From Myxococcales bacterium (GTDB lineage: Bacteria > Myxococcota_A > Polyangia > Haliangiales > Haliangiaceae), in the NCBI GenBank assembly GCA_005779305.1, contig SXJR01000049.1, positions 1-64,000 on the forward strand: DNA of 64,000 nt, in the 5' to 3' direction. The position numbers and the translations under genes were made by a program. The notes below the pieces were generated by a model. That model searched no databases. It was not told the DNA's origin and saw nothing but the letters and a program-made list of their open reading frames with translations. Each line of letters opens with the position of its first letter. Positions within the stretch are counted from its first letter, which is position 1. Shown here piece after piece: positions 30,024 to 39,582 of this stretch.

Positions 30024-31028
30024 TCAAGGACAGCCGTGACGGGCGATCAGGCCGCGGGGGTCGACGGCCGGGATCAAGTAGTCACCGCCGACCGCGAACA
30101 GCTCGCCTCCGGGCGCCGCCCAGGCCCCGTGCAGATCGTGATCCATGAACGGCGCCAGCTGGTCGTCGTGCCATGCGCCGGTGCGGCGATCCTTGCGCAG
30201 CCGCACGCCCTGGGCGCCCACCACCAGCACCTCGTCGTCGCCGCAGGCCACGCCGGCGGCGAGCGCGAACGATGGCAGGCCCGACACCTCGCCCCACCCC
30301 ACCCCGTCCCACTGCCACACATGGCGGCCGCCGACGGCGTAGGCCTCGTCGGGGCCGCAGCCGTGCACGGTGAGGATGCTGGCCGCCGTGGCCAGGGCGT
30401 GATCGGTCCACGCGTTGTCCTGATACCGCCACAGCGTGCCCGACTCGCCGCTCACCCACAGCTGGTCATCGCCGTCGGGGCCCCACACCTTGAACAGCGC
30501 CGCATCGCGACGCGGCAGCGCGACGCGCACCAGGCGCTCGCCGTCCCAGTGCAATACCAGATCGTCGTCGAGGTCGCCGCGCTGGTTCGCGATGCCGCCG
30601 ACCAGCCAGACGTCGTCGTCGCCGCGGCCCCAGATGCCGTAGAGCGTGGCCTCGGTTGGCGCCGGCGGCTCGACGATCGCCAGCGGCTCGCTGCCGTCGG
30701 CGGGACCGCGCAGCACCAACCCGCGCTCGCCGACCATCCACACCGTGCCCTCTGGTGATCCCCACACCCACCACAAGGTCTCGCCGCGCTCGACGCCCAG
30801 CGCGGCGGCGACGTCCGCGGGCTGTCCGGTCCACCGGACGATGCGGGCGCGCCCTTGGCCGAGGCCACCGCCCACCAACCAGGCGTCGTCGGCCGCCCGA
30901 CCCCAGCCGGCGAGCAGCGCGCCGCCAGGGCTGTCGAGCGCGATGTTCCACTCCGGCTGGCACGGCGCCGCGCATGCGGCGAGCCCGACCACGGCCATCA
31001 GCGAGCGCCAGGCGACGATCGGGGTCAT
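30024..31028 (-). CDS. Beta-propeller-like lipoprotein
   Basis: A signal peptide ends in LAAC, followed by about 310 residues of repeated short blades containing Trp-Gly and D-D-V-W-L-V-G-G units (for example GRGDDDVWLVGGIANQ). These resemble the kelch/WD-like repeat lipoproteins common in myxobacteria. No catalytic or heme motif is visible. It starts 2 nt after the stop of the cytochrome-peroxidase-like gene and is the last gene of the long operon that begins at 38783. A role as a surface or periplasmic scaffold is a guess. Confidence 0.6.
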   Translation of the reverse strand: MTPIVAWRSLMAVVGLAACAAPCQPEWNIALDSPGGALLAGWGRAADDAWLVGGGLGQGRARIVRWTGQPADVAAALGVERGETLWWVWGSPEGTVWMVGERGLVLRGPADGSEPLAIVEPPAPTEATLYGIWGRGDDDVWLVGGIANQRGDLDDDLVLHWDGERLVRVALPRRDAALFKVWGPDGDDQLWVSGESGTLWRYQDNAWTDHALATAASILTVHGCGPDEAYAVGGRHVWQWDGVGWGEVSGLPSFALAAGVACGDDEVLVVGAQGVRLRKDRRTGAWHDDQLAPFMDHDLHGAWAAPGGELFAVGGDYLIPAVDPRGLIARHGCP

Positions 31029-31030
31029 GA

Positions 31031-33529
31031 TCACAGCGTGAGCAGGTAGGTGATGAGGTCGTCGAGCTCGTCGGGGGTCAGCTGCGACGTGCCGCCGTGG
31101 GTATCGGGCTGACCCCAGCGCTGGTTGTGCCCGACCTCGCCGGGGGCGAGCGCTGGGTGACCGGGGCTGGCGAGCGCGCCGCGCAGACTCCGGGCGCGAC
31201 CGTCGTGGAAGAAGCGCGGCGCGCGATCCCACAAGCCGCGCAGCTGGGGGATGCCGAAGTGGATCCCCTCGGGTCCCTGCTCGGTCGGACCCAGCCCGCC
31301 GACCGAGAAGGTGTCGCGAAAGCCCTCGGTCACGGTGTCGGCGACGGTGCCGTCGGGCGCCAGGCTCGGCGTGATCACCGGCGGAACCCGCACCGGGATC
31401 CCGGCCGGGCTGAAGGCGGGCTCGATGGTGACCGTGGTGACCGGCAGGGGATGACACGACGCGCAGCCGAGCTCGACGCGGGCGTAGAGCTCGGCGCCGC
31501 GGGCGGCGCCGGCCAGGTCGAGCGCCCGGTTGGGGTTGGGCGGCAGGCGTGGCGACGCGAGCAGGAACAGGCCGATCGAGCGGGTCACGCCATCGAAGTC
31601 GAGGGCGATCGGCGAGGTCGTGCCGGCGATGCGGAGGCTGTCGCCGAAGGTGGTGCGGCGCCCGCTGAGACGTTCGGCGCCGGCGAGGAGCGCGGCGTTG
31701 CGGGTGAGGAAGGGCGATCCGTAGGCACGGCTCGCACACTCGGGCGGGGGATCGGTCGGACACGACAGCACGTGCGAGCAACCGACTCGGCCGGGCTCGG
31801 CGAGGCAGGCGCTGACCGACGGGTAGCTCGGCCAGATCAGCGGATCGTTCGACTCGCAGCAGAAGTTCTCCTTCCGGTTCATCTCGTTGAGCACCGGGAA
31901 GAAGTTGGTCTCGTCCATCGCCGCCTCGAGGAACCACGGCCGCGTATCGAAGGCGCCGCGATAGGCCTGGACCTGGCGCGAGCCCCACAGCCGGTTGGTC
32001 TGGAGCGGCATCGCGACCACCCGGTCGAGGTTCCCGCCGTCGCGGTGGCAGTGGACGCACGACTGGTCGCCGTCGACGGTGAGCGGCGCGGTGACCGTGT
32101 TGAAGAGCTCGCCGAGCTCGACGTCGGTGGCCGGAAACTCGCCGCCATCGACGTCGCCGACCACGATGCGGGCGGGCGGCTCGTCGCCCGGTGGCGCGGC
32201 GGTCGGCACCACCGTGACGTCCTCGCCCAGGCGGCCGACCACGAACGCGGTCGCGCCATCGTCGCTCGACACCACGTCGATGGGCGCGTGACCGGTCGGG
32301 TAGACGCGATCGCCGTCGATCGCGACCAGCGCGCCGTTGCCGAGGTCGAGCTCGAAGCGCTGGAGCTCGTCGGAGGCCGACATCACCACCGCGAAGCGCT
32401 GACGACCGCCGACCGGACGCCCCAGCGCCGCCATCCTGGTCGGCAGCGCGCCGGCCACGGCCCACGTGGCCCGCGGCGGCACGGCGTCGGCGCGCGCCGG
32501 CTGCCAGAGCTCGGGCGCGGGGATGCGAAGACCTCGGGTCGGATCGGCAGGATCGACGTCGCGGTAGTCACGGCAGCAGATGGTGTCGCTGGTCACCCGG
32601 TCCACCGCGGCGAGCGTGTTGATCTCGAACACCTCGAGCTCGTTCTGCAGATCCTGGAACATCACGTTGCCGGTGCCGTCGCCGGGGGCACCGTCGTCAT
32701 CGCCATCGACCCCGTCGTGCTCGGGGAAGCCGGTGCCACGTCCGATGTGACTCACCACCAACCAGCGGTCGGCGAGCAGGAGCCCGCCCACGGGCGAGCC
32801 CACGTCGATGCGGCCGAGCGCGACGCCACCACCAGGCGCGATCACGTCGACCGCCTCGCCGGCGATCGCGCCGACCCAGACCCGCCCGTCGGCGCCGACC
32901 TCGAGGACGTCGGGGTTGACGGCGACCGCGATGCCCATCGGCTGCCACGGTGCTCGATCGCGGTAATCGTCGCCCGCGATCGTGAAGCGGCCGTCGGCGT
33001 CGTTGACGAGGCTCCAGGTGAGGACCGCGTCCTTCCAGCGGTTGGCCAGGTAGGCGTGGCGCCCGTCGGTCGAGAACGCGATCGCGGTCGTGTACCAAGG
33101 CACCGGGTGCTCGAACACCACGCGATCGGTGCGGGTGTCGACGACGCTGACCCAGTTCGACAGGAGGTTGGCGACCGCCAGGTACCGCCCCGCCGGGTGC
33201 AAGGCCAGCGCGACCGGCGCGCGCCCGACGTCGATGCGCCGGCGCACGCTGCGAGTCGCGACGTCGACCACCGCGATCTGCCGCGATGGCGCGTCCTCGT
33301 GACCGGTGAGCGCGACGTAGAGCGACGCGCCATCGGCCGAGAGCGCGACGGCGCGCGGCCGATCGCGATGCGGCTGCGGCGCCCACAGCGGATGTCCGGG
33401 CCCGAACGGGTTGGGCTCGGGTTCGAGGGAACGCGGCGCCCACGGATCGAGCGGCTCGGGCTCGGCGGTGCAACCGCCGGTCACCAGCGCCAGCGCGAGG
33501 AGCGCGAAGCGCCCGGGGCGCGTCATCAC
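31031..33529 (-). CDS. YVTN-propeller/di-heme cytochrome c peroxidase-like lipoprotein
   Basis: The 832-residue protein has a lipoprotein signal ending TGGC. An N-terminal seven-bladed propeller of YVTN type spans about residues 55-450 (GRYLAVANLLSNWVSVVDTR, GRHAYLANRWKDAVLTW). The C-terminal half carries two CXXCH heme sites (CVHCHRDGG and CASCHPLP) in a cytochrome-c-peroxidase-like fold. It starts in an ATGA overlap with the preceding lipoprotein gene. I infer periplasmic electron transfer or peroxide reduction tied to the redox island. Confidence 0.7.
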   Translation of the reverse strand: MMTRPGRFALLALALVTGGCTAEPEPLDPWAPRSLEPEPNPFGPGHPLWAPQPHRDRPRAVALSADGASLYVALTGHEDAPSRQIAVVDVATRSVRRRIDVGRAPVALALHPAGRYLAVANLLSNWVSVVDTRTDRVVFEHPVPWYTTAIAFSTDGRHAYLANRWKDAVLTWSLVNDADGRFTIAGDDYRDRAPWQPMGIAVAVNPDVLEVGADGRVWVGAIAGEAVDVIAPGGGVALGRIDVGSPVGGLLLADRWLVVSHIGRGTGFPEHDGVDGDDDGAPGDGTGNVMFQDLQNELEVFEINTLAAVDRVTSDTICCRDYRDVDPADPTRGLRIPAPELWQPARADAVPPRATWAVAGALPTRMAALGRPVGGRQRFAVVMSASDELQRFELDLGNGALVAIDGDRVYPTGHAPIDVVSSDDGATAFVVGRLGEDVTVVPTAAPPGDEPPARIVVGDVDGGEFPATDVELGELFNTVTAPLTVDGDQSCVHCHRDGGNLDRVVAMPLQTNRLWGSRQVQAYRGAFDTRPWFLEAAMDETNFFPVLNEMNRKENFCCESNDPLIWPSYPSVSACLAEPGRVGCSHVLSCPTDPPPECASRAYGSPFLTRNAALLAGAERLSGRRTTFGDSLRIAGTTSPIALDFDGVTRSIGLFLLASPRLPPNPNRALDLAGAARGAELYARVELGCASCHPLPVTTVTIEPAFSPAGIPVRVPPVITPSLAPDGTVADTVTEGFRDTFSVGGLGPTEQGPEGIHFGIPQLRGLWDRAPRFFHDGRARSLRGALASPGHPALAPGEVGHNQRWGQPDTHGGTSQLTPDELDDLITYLLTL

Positions 33530-34080
33530 AGGCCTCCATCGGGCGCGCCGTCACCGGCGTCGCACACCGACTGACCGTCCGGGCCCTCGTAGCAGGACGG
33601 GTCGTAGCGCAGCACCGTGTGGCCGGCGCTGGTGCAGCGCGCTCCCAGGCGCAGCTCCAGCGCGACCCCACGGTCGACCAGCGAGGGCAACGGGTCGTCG
33701 TTGAAGAAGACCTGCATGGGGGCGCTGACCACGCCGCCGGGTTCAGGGCCGAAGGTGAGGTGGAGCGGTTGAGAGCGCATCACGTCACCGTCGAGCTGGA
33801 CCACGACCGCGGCGCTCAACAGGCCCGGGTCGACGTCGAGGCGCCCGCGCAGGTAGACGTAGCGGAAGCCCTGGAAGCCCAGGACCAGCTGGGCGCCGTC
33901 GCCCGAGTCGCTCAGCCGCTGGTAGGTGCCGCCGGGGACCCGGACCTCGGCCACCAGGCGGTCGCCGCAGTCGACCTCGACCACGGCATCGCCGGCGTCG
34001 GGTGCCGGATCGTCGCCGGGGCACGCGGCGAGCAGGGGCGCGAGGACGAGGGCGTGAGCGAGGGTCGTGAGCGAGCGCAT
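33526..34080 (-). CDS. Small lipoprotein of unknown function
   Basis: This 184-residue protein has a lipoprotein signal ending LLAAC and a predicted all-beta mature domain with four cysteines that could form disulfides. I do not recognise the family. It sits between the DUF3570-like outer-membrane gene and the cytochrome-peroxidase-like gene, with which it overlaps by four bases, so it probably belongs to the same envelope complex. Confidence 0.6.
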   Translation of the reverse strand: MRSLTTLAHALVLAPLLAACPGDDPAPDAGDAVVEVDCGDRLVAEVRVPGGTYQRLSDSGDGAQLVLGFQGFRYVYLRGRLDVDPGLLSAAVVVQLDGDVMRSQPLHLTFGPEPGGVVSAPMQVFFNDDPLPSLVDRGVALELRLGARCTSAGHTVLRYDPSCYEGPDGQSVCDAGDGAPDGGL

Positions 34081-34088
34081 GGAGCACC

Positions 34089-35195
34089 TCACAGGGGAAC
34101 CACCAGGCCGAGGCTGGCGACCACGGCGTCGCGGTCGGACTGGCGGAGATCGTCGAGCCACCAGAAGTGGACCCAGGCCGCCGACATCGAGACCCGCAGC
34201 CCGTGCCACGGCACGGTGGACTCGGCGACGACGCCGGCGGTGGCGCTGGCCATGCGGCCGAGCGCGCGGTCGCTGGTGCGCCAGGCCGGCGCGCCGCTGT
34301 CGCCGGCGTAGACCGCGCGGTGGAAGCTGGCCGCGTCCTGCCGGTAGCCGCGGGCCTCGACGCCGAGCAGCAGCTCGTCGGCGCGCATGGCGCGGCTCAG
34401 GCGCAGGGTCGCGGTGTTGCTGGTGACGCCCCAGGTGTCGCGGCTCAGTCGGTAGTCGCCGTGCACGAACGCGGCGTCGGTGAGCGCGCGCCGGACGCGG
34501 ACGAGCGCGGCCACGGCGGTGCGCTGATCGGGTGCTCGCTCGGGCAGCGTGTAAGCGACCGCGCCAGCCATCTCGATCGGCACGAAGCGGTACGGGTTGG
34601 CGAGGTAGCCCCGCTGATCGGCGGCCTCGACCACCAGGTCGACGTAGCCGCGGCGGTCGGTGATCTGGGTCAACGCCAGCGCCCCGCGAAGCTCGCGCCG
34701 GTCGCGCGCGAAGGTGGGATCGCCGGCGCGGCCCACGGTGTCGAGGCCGGCGGTGAAGGTGAGATCGACGGTGGTGTTGCGGGCCGCCAGCTCGGCCCGC
34801 CAGCCCGCGCTCAGGCGCAGCGCCGTGTAGTCGCGCTCGTCGGACCCGATCACGCGCGCGGTCACCGCGTGGCGGGGCCGCACCTCGACGGTGAGCCCGA
34901 CCCCGCCTTCGATCCGGGTCTCGGTGAAGGCGTAGGGCGACGCGGTCGACACCACGTCGATCGACGCGGCGGTGACGGCGTCGACGGTGGTGGCGACGTC
35001 GACCGTCACCCCGTGAGGGAGCGGCGCGGCTGCCCGTGCGCTCGGGCTCCACACCGTCACCCGGTCGTCGTCGGCGTAGACCCGCAGGCCGACCGTGACC
35101 TGACGCGGGTCGTCGACCTGGGCCCGCGCGCCGCCCGGCGCCGCCGTCATGGCCATGATCGCCAGCGCGATCACTCGCGGCCGGATCAGTTGCAC
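34089..35195 (-). CDS. DUF3570-like outer-membrane beta-barrel protein
   Basis: The 368-residue protein has a signal peptide ending in ARA and then alternating amphipathic strands (for example YTALRLSAGWRAELAARN) typical of an outer-membrane barrel. It ends with a terminal-strand-like segment. Its pairing with an upstream DUF4266 gene is the known context of DUF3570 proteins, so I assign it to that family by context plus pattern. The GTG at 35195 overlaps the DUF4266 gene by 10 nt. A longer open frame to 35348 is not protein-like. Confidence 0.7.
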   Translation of the reverse strand: MQLIRPRVIALAIMAMTAAPGGARAQVDDPRQVTVGLRVYADDDRVTVWSPSARAAAPLPHGVTVDVATTVDAVTAASIDVVSTASPYAFTETRIEGGVGLTVEVRPRHAVTARVIGSDERDYTALRLSAGWRAELAARNTTVDLTFTAGLDTVGRAGDPTFARDRRELRGALALTQITDRRGYVDLVVEAADQRGYLANPYRFVPIEMAGAVAYTLPERAPDQRTAVAALVRVRRALTDAAFVHGDYRLSRDTWGVTSNTATLRLSRAMRADELLLGVEARGYRQDAASFHRAVYAGDSGAPAWRTSDRALGRMASATAGVVAESTVPWHGLRVSMSAAWVHFWWLDDLRQSDRDAVVASLGLVVPL

Positions 35196-35398
35196 CCGCA
35201 CCCGCCACCTCCGGCTCCCGCCGCGCCCTCGGAGCCCTCGCGGATCTGGTAGACGTGCTGATGGGCGGCGTGCTGCTCGGGCCAGGGCGGCTGAGCGAGG
35301 CCGGGATGGGCGAGGATCTGACGCTCGTGGGGACGCACGCGGGCGCACGCGACGAGTGCGCCGCCGACCAACACGAGGGCCAGCCCGAGTCGCTTCAC
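35186..35398 (-). CDS. DUF4266 small lipoprotein
   Basis: This 70-residue lipoprotein (signal ending LVACA) has the DUF4266 middle (PHERQILAHPGL) and the characteristic Gly-rich tail ending in CGCN. DUF4266 genes usually precede DUF3570 genes, as here. The GTG start overlaps the preceding stop as GTGA. The function of the pair is not established; the context suggests envelope redox work. Confidence 0.8.
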   Translation of the reverse strand: MKRLGLALVLVGGALVACARVRPHERQILAHPGLAQPPWPEQHAAHQHVYQIREGSEGAAGAGGGGCGCN

Positions 35399-35871
35399 GG
35401 CGCGTCCGCCAGGATCAGGGTCTCGAGGTACGCGCGCAGCCCCTGGTAGTCGCGCTCGTCGGTGGTCGCGAACACCTGGCCCACCACGTGCCCACAGCCG
35501 CCGGCGGCCACCGCGAGCGGTTTGCACAGCACCAGGCATTCGTCGATCGCCGCGCCACCGACCAGCGGCTCGAGGGCGAGGGCGGCCAGCGCCCGGGCGT
35601 TGGCCCCCAGCTCCTCGGCGGTGAGCGGCTCGACGAGGTGGAGCCGGGCCGGATCCGCGCGCCGGCGCCCGGCGCTGTAGATCGCCAGCGGCCGCGCCGC
35701 GTCGGCGTGGCAGCTCGGTTCGGCACAGCGGCGATCGAGCGCGGGCTGGGCGGCGGCGGCGAACACCGCCTCGTCGCCGACCGGCAAGGGCAGCGGCGGG
35801 GGCGGCTCGAGCGCGCACGCCGCCAGGGCCCATCCACCGACCAGCGCACGCAGCGCGGCGCCCGCGTTCAC
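35395..35871 (-). CDS. Small lipoprotein with one CX4CH heme motif
   Basis: The 158-residue lipoprotein has a signal ending LAAC and one CAEPSCH motif, a CX4CH-type heme site like those in the adjoining HzsA-related protein. Four further cysteines lie downstream. It starts in a GTGA overlap with the upstream gene, so the two are translated together. I infer a small electron-transfer partner. Confidence 0.65.
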   Translation of the reverse strand: MNAGAALRALVGGWALAACALEPPPPLPLPVGDEAVFAAAAQPALDRRCAEPSCHADAARPLAIYSAGRRRADPARLHLVEPLTAEELGANARALAALALEPLVGGAAIDECLVLCKPLAVAAGGCGHVVGQVFATTDERDYQGLRAYLETLILADAP

Positions 35872-38783
35872 GGCACCTCCGGGCTGCGGTAGACCGCGCC
35901 GGTGTCGATCCAGCGGGCGAAGGCCTCGACCACGTCGCGATCGATCGGCGGCACCGCGGCCCCGTCGGGTGGACAGCGACCGTCGAGCGCGCGGGGCGCG
36001 TCGAGCTCGCGGCCGAGCAACTTCTCCATCAGGTAGGAACCCCGCGCGCTGGCGTTGCGCTCGTCGACGTAGCGCTTGCCGCCGGTCGAGCCCGGCCCCC
36101 AGGCCTGGAGCGCCTCGTAGGCCGCGTCGTAGTACGCGGTCGGCGCCGGCGTCAGATCGAGGCCCCCCGCCGCGCCGGGACCGGCGTGACAGGCGGCCAC
36201 CGCGCACGACCGCGCCAGTGACGGCGCCAGGTCGCGGCCGAAGTCGAAGCTCTTGGCCCCGGCGGTGCCGACCCGCACCGGCGCCAGCGGCCGCCGAGGA
36301 TCGCGGGCCGCGAAGGCCGACATCGTCACCGATGCCTGGGTCACCGCGTCGAGCTCGAGCGGCCCCAACGCGTGCGCCGGATCGCCGTCGACCGCGCCGT
36401 GGCAGCCGGCGCACAGCCGACCGTAGTCGCGGACCTGGGCGCCCTGCGGGAACCGTTCGCCGCCCTGCACGTGGATCCACAGCCGCGACGCCGCCCCGAC
36501 CGCCAGACCGTCGTGATCGAGCAGCTGGAGCTGGATCGGCAGGCGTGCCGGCAGCTCGGCGAGCAGCGTCCCGTCGTTGGCGAGCGCGACCTCGCCCAGC
36601 GACGGCCGCGGCAGATGGACGCCGTTGCTCCACCAGGTCGACGCCGGATCCTGGTTGGCGATGCGCTGCGGATCGACGACCGCGATCGACCCGGGGTCCC
36701 AGGTCGGCCAGGTGAGCAGGCGCGCGCGGACCAGATCGACGCGCGGTTGCCGCGCGACGATCGGCGCCAGCTCGCGATTGATGGCCTCGACCACCGCCAC
36801 GCCGCTGTGGCGGAGCAGGCCGACCTCGCCATCGTCCCAGACATCGGCGTGCTCGTCGTCGGCGGCCGGGCGCGCCACCACGATGGCCGGCTGATCGTCG
36901 GCCAGCCCCGGCGAGTCGTGGAGCACGACCGGCGCCGACAGCCGGGGCCGACCGGCGCCGTCGTCGATCGCCACCACCACCAGCGCGGTGTCGGGCATCG
37001 CCCCCGCGTCGTCGAGATCCAGCGGCGCGCTGCTGCGAGCCACGACCAGCCGGCCATCGGGCAGCGGCGCGGGATCGCGCCACAGGCCGTCCGGCGACGG
37101 CCCCGCGCTGGCCGCCGAAGGCGTCAGCACCGTCCACGCATGCTGGAAGCCGGCGACCGAGACCTCGTCACCGGCAGCGTCGGGACCGAACTGACGCTCG
37201 ACCAGCGCCAGCTGCCCCCCCTCCCAGCGGTTGCTCCAGTCGAGGAGGACGGCGACGTCGCGGCCGTCGGGCAGCTCGCGGGCGGCCCACACCAGCGGCG
37301 CCGGCGCGGTCTGGCCGTGGTGCGGGTGGTACTCGGGCTGAAGGTGGTGAGCGCGATCGTGATCCGGTGGGAAGCGGAAGATGGCGCCCCGTCGCCCTGT
37401 GGGCGAGCTCCGCACGGTGGTGAAGGCGAGCGACCCACGGAACTCGCCCGTGGCGAAGAAGGTCGGGGTGAGCTCGGGGGTGGGCGTGAAGGTCAGGCGG
37501 ATGACGGCGCCGTCGTCCTCGAGGCGATAGAGCTCGAGGTCACGGGCGCGGCCGCTGGAGTCGGCATGGCCGGCGCGGGTCGACGCGAAGTGGACGCGGT
37601 CGCCCGGGCCGTAGACCGGCCAGCGGTTGCTCACCCGCGGCGCACCGGCCGGACAGGTATCGAAGGTGAGCTGGCGCAGCCCGCCGCCGTCGACGCCGAT
37701 CTCCCACAGGTTGTGACAGTCGTCGAGCGCGCGCCGCATGGCAAAGACCACACGGCGGCCGTCGTGATCGATCGCGGGATCGCGGATGTCGGCGGGGCCG
37801 CCGGGATGCGCGGCGCCGGTGAGCAGCACCGGCGTGGCCCCTGGCTCTAGCCCGGGATAGAACCAGAGGTCGGAGCCGGGGCGGAAGCTGTCGAGCTCGA
37901 GCGGCGCACGCGGCGAGCCCGGACCTCGGACGAAGACCACGCCGCGCACCACCGGACTGCCGTGACCGAGGGCCGCGCGCTCGGCGCTCGCCCAGTCGAG
38001 CAACGCGCGCGCCCCCGGATCGTCGCGGGGATCGCGACCAGCGACGCGGGGGAAGAACACGTCGTTGCCGCCACGGTGCAGGATGCCTCCCGCATCGAGC
38101 GGCAGCGCCTTGCGCAAGAGGCGCGATCGCGTCGGGTCACCGACCAGGGCGAGGTTGGCGCGAGCCGCTTCGCGGCTGGCGCGGATCTCGGCCACCGAGA
38201 AGTCGCCGCCGGCCCCGTCCATCGGCGACGCCAGCGGCAGCCCGGCGAACTGGGCGGCGCCGTGGCAGCGGGCCAGCATGCAGCCGCGATCGCGCAGCAC
38301 CGGCAGCACCGTGTCGGCGAACTGGCGCTCGAGCTCGGTGAGCTCGGCGGGCGACGTGCCCTCGCCGCCGTCGCGCTCGTCGGCGATCCAGTCGCGCATC
38401 GCGAGCCAGTCAGCGCTGGTCCGATCGAACGGATGGCCGCCGGCGTGAGGCAGGCCGCCGCTGGCCAGCGCCAGCGGCTTGCGCACGAGCGACGACAGCT
38501 CGGCGCGCTCGCGGGTGTTGACGCGGGCCTTGACGTTGGCGTAGGCCGCACCGGCATCGATCGCCCGGCCGCTACGGTCGGTGTCGACGTAGAAGTAGCG
38601 CCGATCGATCACCTCGCCCGCCGCCTCGGCCCCCGGGGCGACGCCGTGACAGGCGGCCGAAAGACAGCGACGCTCGAGCGCGGGCAGGACCTCGGCGGTG
38701 AAGCGGTCTTCGGCCGACGGTGGCGGGCACGCGGCCAACGTGACGGCCGCGAGCCCGATCGCGATCGACATCAGGCAGCGCAC
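35868..38783 (-). CDS. HzsA-related multiheme lipoprotein with propeller (paralogue 2)
   Basis: This 971-residue paralogue of the protein at 13419-16379 has a lipoprotein signal ending LAAC. It has three CX4CH motifs (CLSAACH, CMLARCH, CAVAACH) and one CXXCH (CAGCH), arranged as two N-terminal, one central and one C-terminal site around a TolB/WD40-like middle. It opens a leftward operon of seven envelope genes. The start is a GTG, and TACGGT sits at -13 to -8 below a shared FNR-type box whose centre is 42.5 nt away. Confidence 0.7.
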   Translation of the reverse strand: MRCLMSIAIGLAAVTLAACPPPSAEDRFTAEVLPALERRCLSAACHGVAPGAEAAGEVIDRRYFYVDTDRSGRAIDAGAAYANVKARVNTRERAELSSLVRKPLALASGGLPHAGGHPFDRTSADWLAMRDWIADERDGGEGTSPAELTELERQFADTVLPVLRDRGCMLARCHGAAQFAGLPLASPMDGAGGDFSVAEIRASREAARANLALVGDPTRSRLLRKALPLDAGGILHRGGNDVFFPRVAGRDPRDDPGARALLDWASAERAALGHGSPVVRGVVFVRGPGSPRAPLELDSFRPGSDLWFYPGLEPGATPVLLTGAAHPGGPADIRDPAIDHDGRRVVFAMRRALDDCHNLWEIGVDGGGLRQLTFDTCPAGAPRVSNRWPVYGPGDRVHFASTRAGHADSSGRARDLELYRLEDDGAVIRLTFTPTPELTPTFFATGEFRGSLAFTTVRSSPTGRRGAIFRFPPDHDRAHHLQPEYHPHHGQTAPAPLVWAARELPDGRDVAVLLDWSNRWEGGQLALVERQFGPDAAGDEVSVAGFQHAWTVLTPSAASAGPSPDGLWRDPAPLPDGRLVVARSSAPLDLDDAGAMPDTALVVVAIDDGAGRPRLSAPVVLHDSPGLADDQPAIVVARPAADDEHADVWDDGEVGLLRHSGVAVVEAINRELAPIVARQPRVDLVRARLLTWPTWDPGSIAVVDPQRIANQDPASTWWSNGVHLPRPSLGEVALANDGTLLAELPARLPIQLQLLDHDGLAVGAASRLWIHVQGGERFPQGAQVRDYGRLCAGCHGAVDGDPAHALGPLELDAVTQASVTMSAFAARDPRRPLAPVRVGTAGAKSFDFGRDLAPSLARSCAVAACHAGPGAAGGLDLTPAPTAYYDAAYEALQAWGPGSTGGKRYVDERNASARGSYLMEKLLGRELDAPRALDGRCPPDGAAVPPIDRDVVEAFARWIDTGAVYRSPEVP

Positions 38784-38817
38784 CGGTGAGACCGTAGGGG
38801 GCCTGACCGCGGCGCGA

Positions 38818-38833
38818 GTTGACGACGATCAAG
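38818..38833. promoter_or_regulatory. FNR-type box between two divergent redox operons
   Basis: gTTGACgacgATCAAg lies between the leftward HzsA-related operon (centre 42.5 nt from its GTG) and the rightward lipoprotein pair (centre 40.5 nt from its GTG). One site could therefore serve both directions at the class II position. Confidence 0.65.
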
Positions 38834-38865
38834 TCGGACCGGCGCGGCCGTGGCAGCGTGATCTG

Positions 38866-39582
38866 GTGCACCGCGCGATCGGATGGACCGTGGTCGCGGC
38901 GGTGAGCGCCTGCGATGGCGCCGCCGATCACCTCGACGGCGGTGCCGCCGTGGACGCCGATCACCGCGACGGCACCAGCGCGAGCTGCCCGCTCGGCGGC
39001 TGGGGCGCGGGCCGGCACCGGCTGTTCGTGCAGGGGCACCAGGGAGCGCGCCGCCCCGACGGCCGTCATCCGCTGCTCCACCAGCACCCGGCCAGCGGCG
39101 GACCGGTGCTGTGCGACGATCGCCAGTTCGTCGAGGACACCAGCGGCGACGGCAGGTGGCAGCCTGGAGAGGAGCCACGACCGCTCGGCCCGGACGGCAT
39201 CGTTCACGGCGAGCACTTCCTGGTCGGCGCCGGCGCCTTCGTCGAGCTCGCCATCGACCTGTGCGAAGACCTCACCGGCGACGTCGCCCTCTACATCCCC
39301 AACTTCGACGAGACCGGCAGTCGCGCGCTGCACCAGCTGGTGGTGGTCGACGGCGGAGGCGGACAGGCGGGAGAACAGGTGATCGCCGAGGCGATCGACG
39401 ACGAGGCCGGACAGAGCGGTTACAACCCGTTCGTGCGCGTCATCGCCGGGATCGATCCGATTGCGCGCGCCGGCGACCTCCTGCTCTTGCGCTCGACCAA
39501 CATCTCGGGGGCCGCCTTCTCGGTGATGGTCTGGCAGCCGCCCAGCGAATACGAGTCGTGGCTCGTGGTGGAGGTGCCGTGA
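38866..39582 (+). CDS. Lipoprotein of unknown function
   Basis: The 238-residue protein has a short signal ending AVSAC and a mature all-beta domain with acidic loops (SGDGRWQPGEE) that may bind calcium. Conserved-looking cysteine pairs are visible. I do not recognise the family. It is the first gene of a rightward pair that diverges from the HzsA-related operon and shares its FNR-type box. Confidence 0.55.
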   Translation: MHRAIGWTVVAAVSACDGAADHLDGGAAVDADHRDGTSASCPLGGWGAGRHRLFVQGHQGARRPDGRHPLLHQHPASGGPVLCDDRQFVEDTSGDGRWQPGEEPRPLGPDGIVHGEHFLVGAGAFVELAIDLCEDLTGDVALYIPNFDETGSRALHQLVVVDGGGGQAGEQVIAEAIDDEAGQSGYNPFVRVIAGIDPIARAGDLLLLRSTNISGAAFSVMVWQPPSEYESWLVVEVP

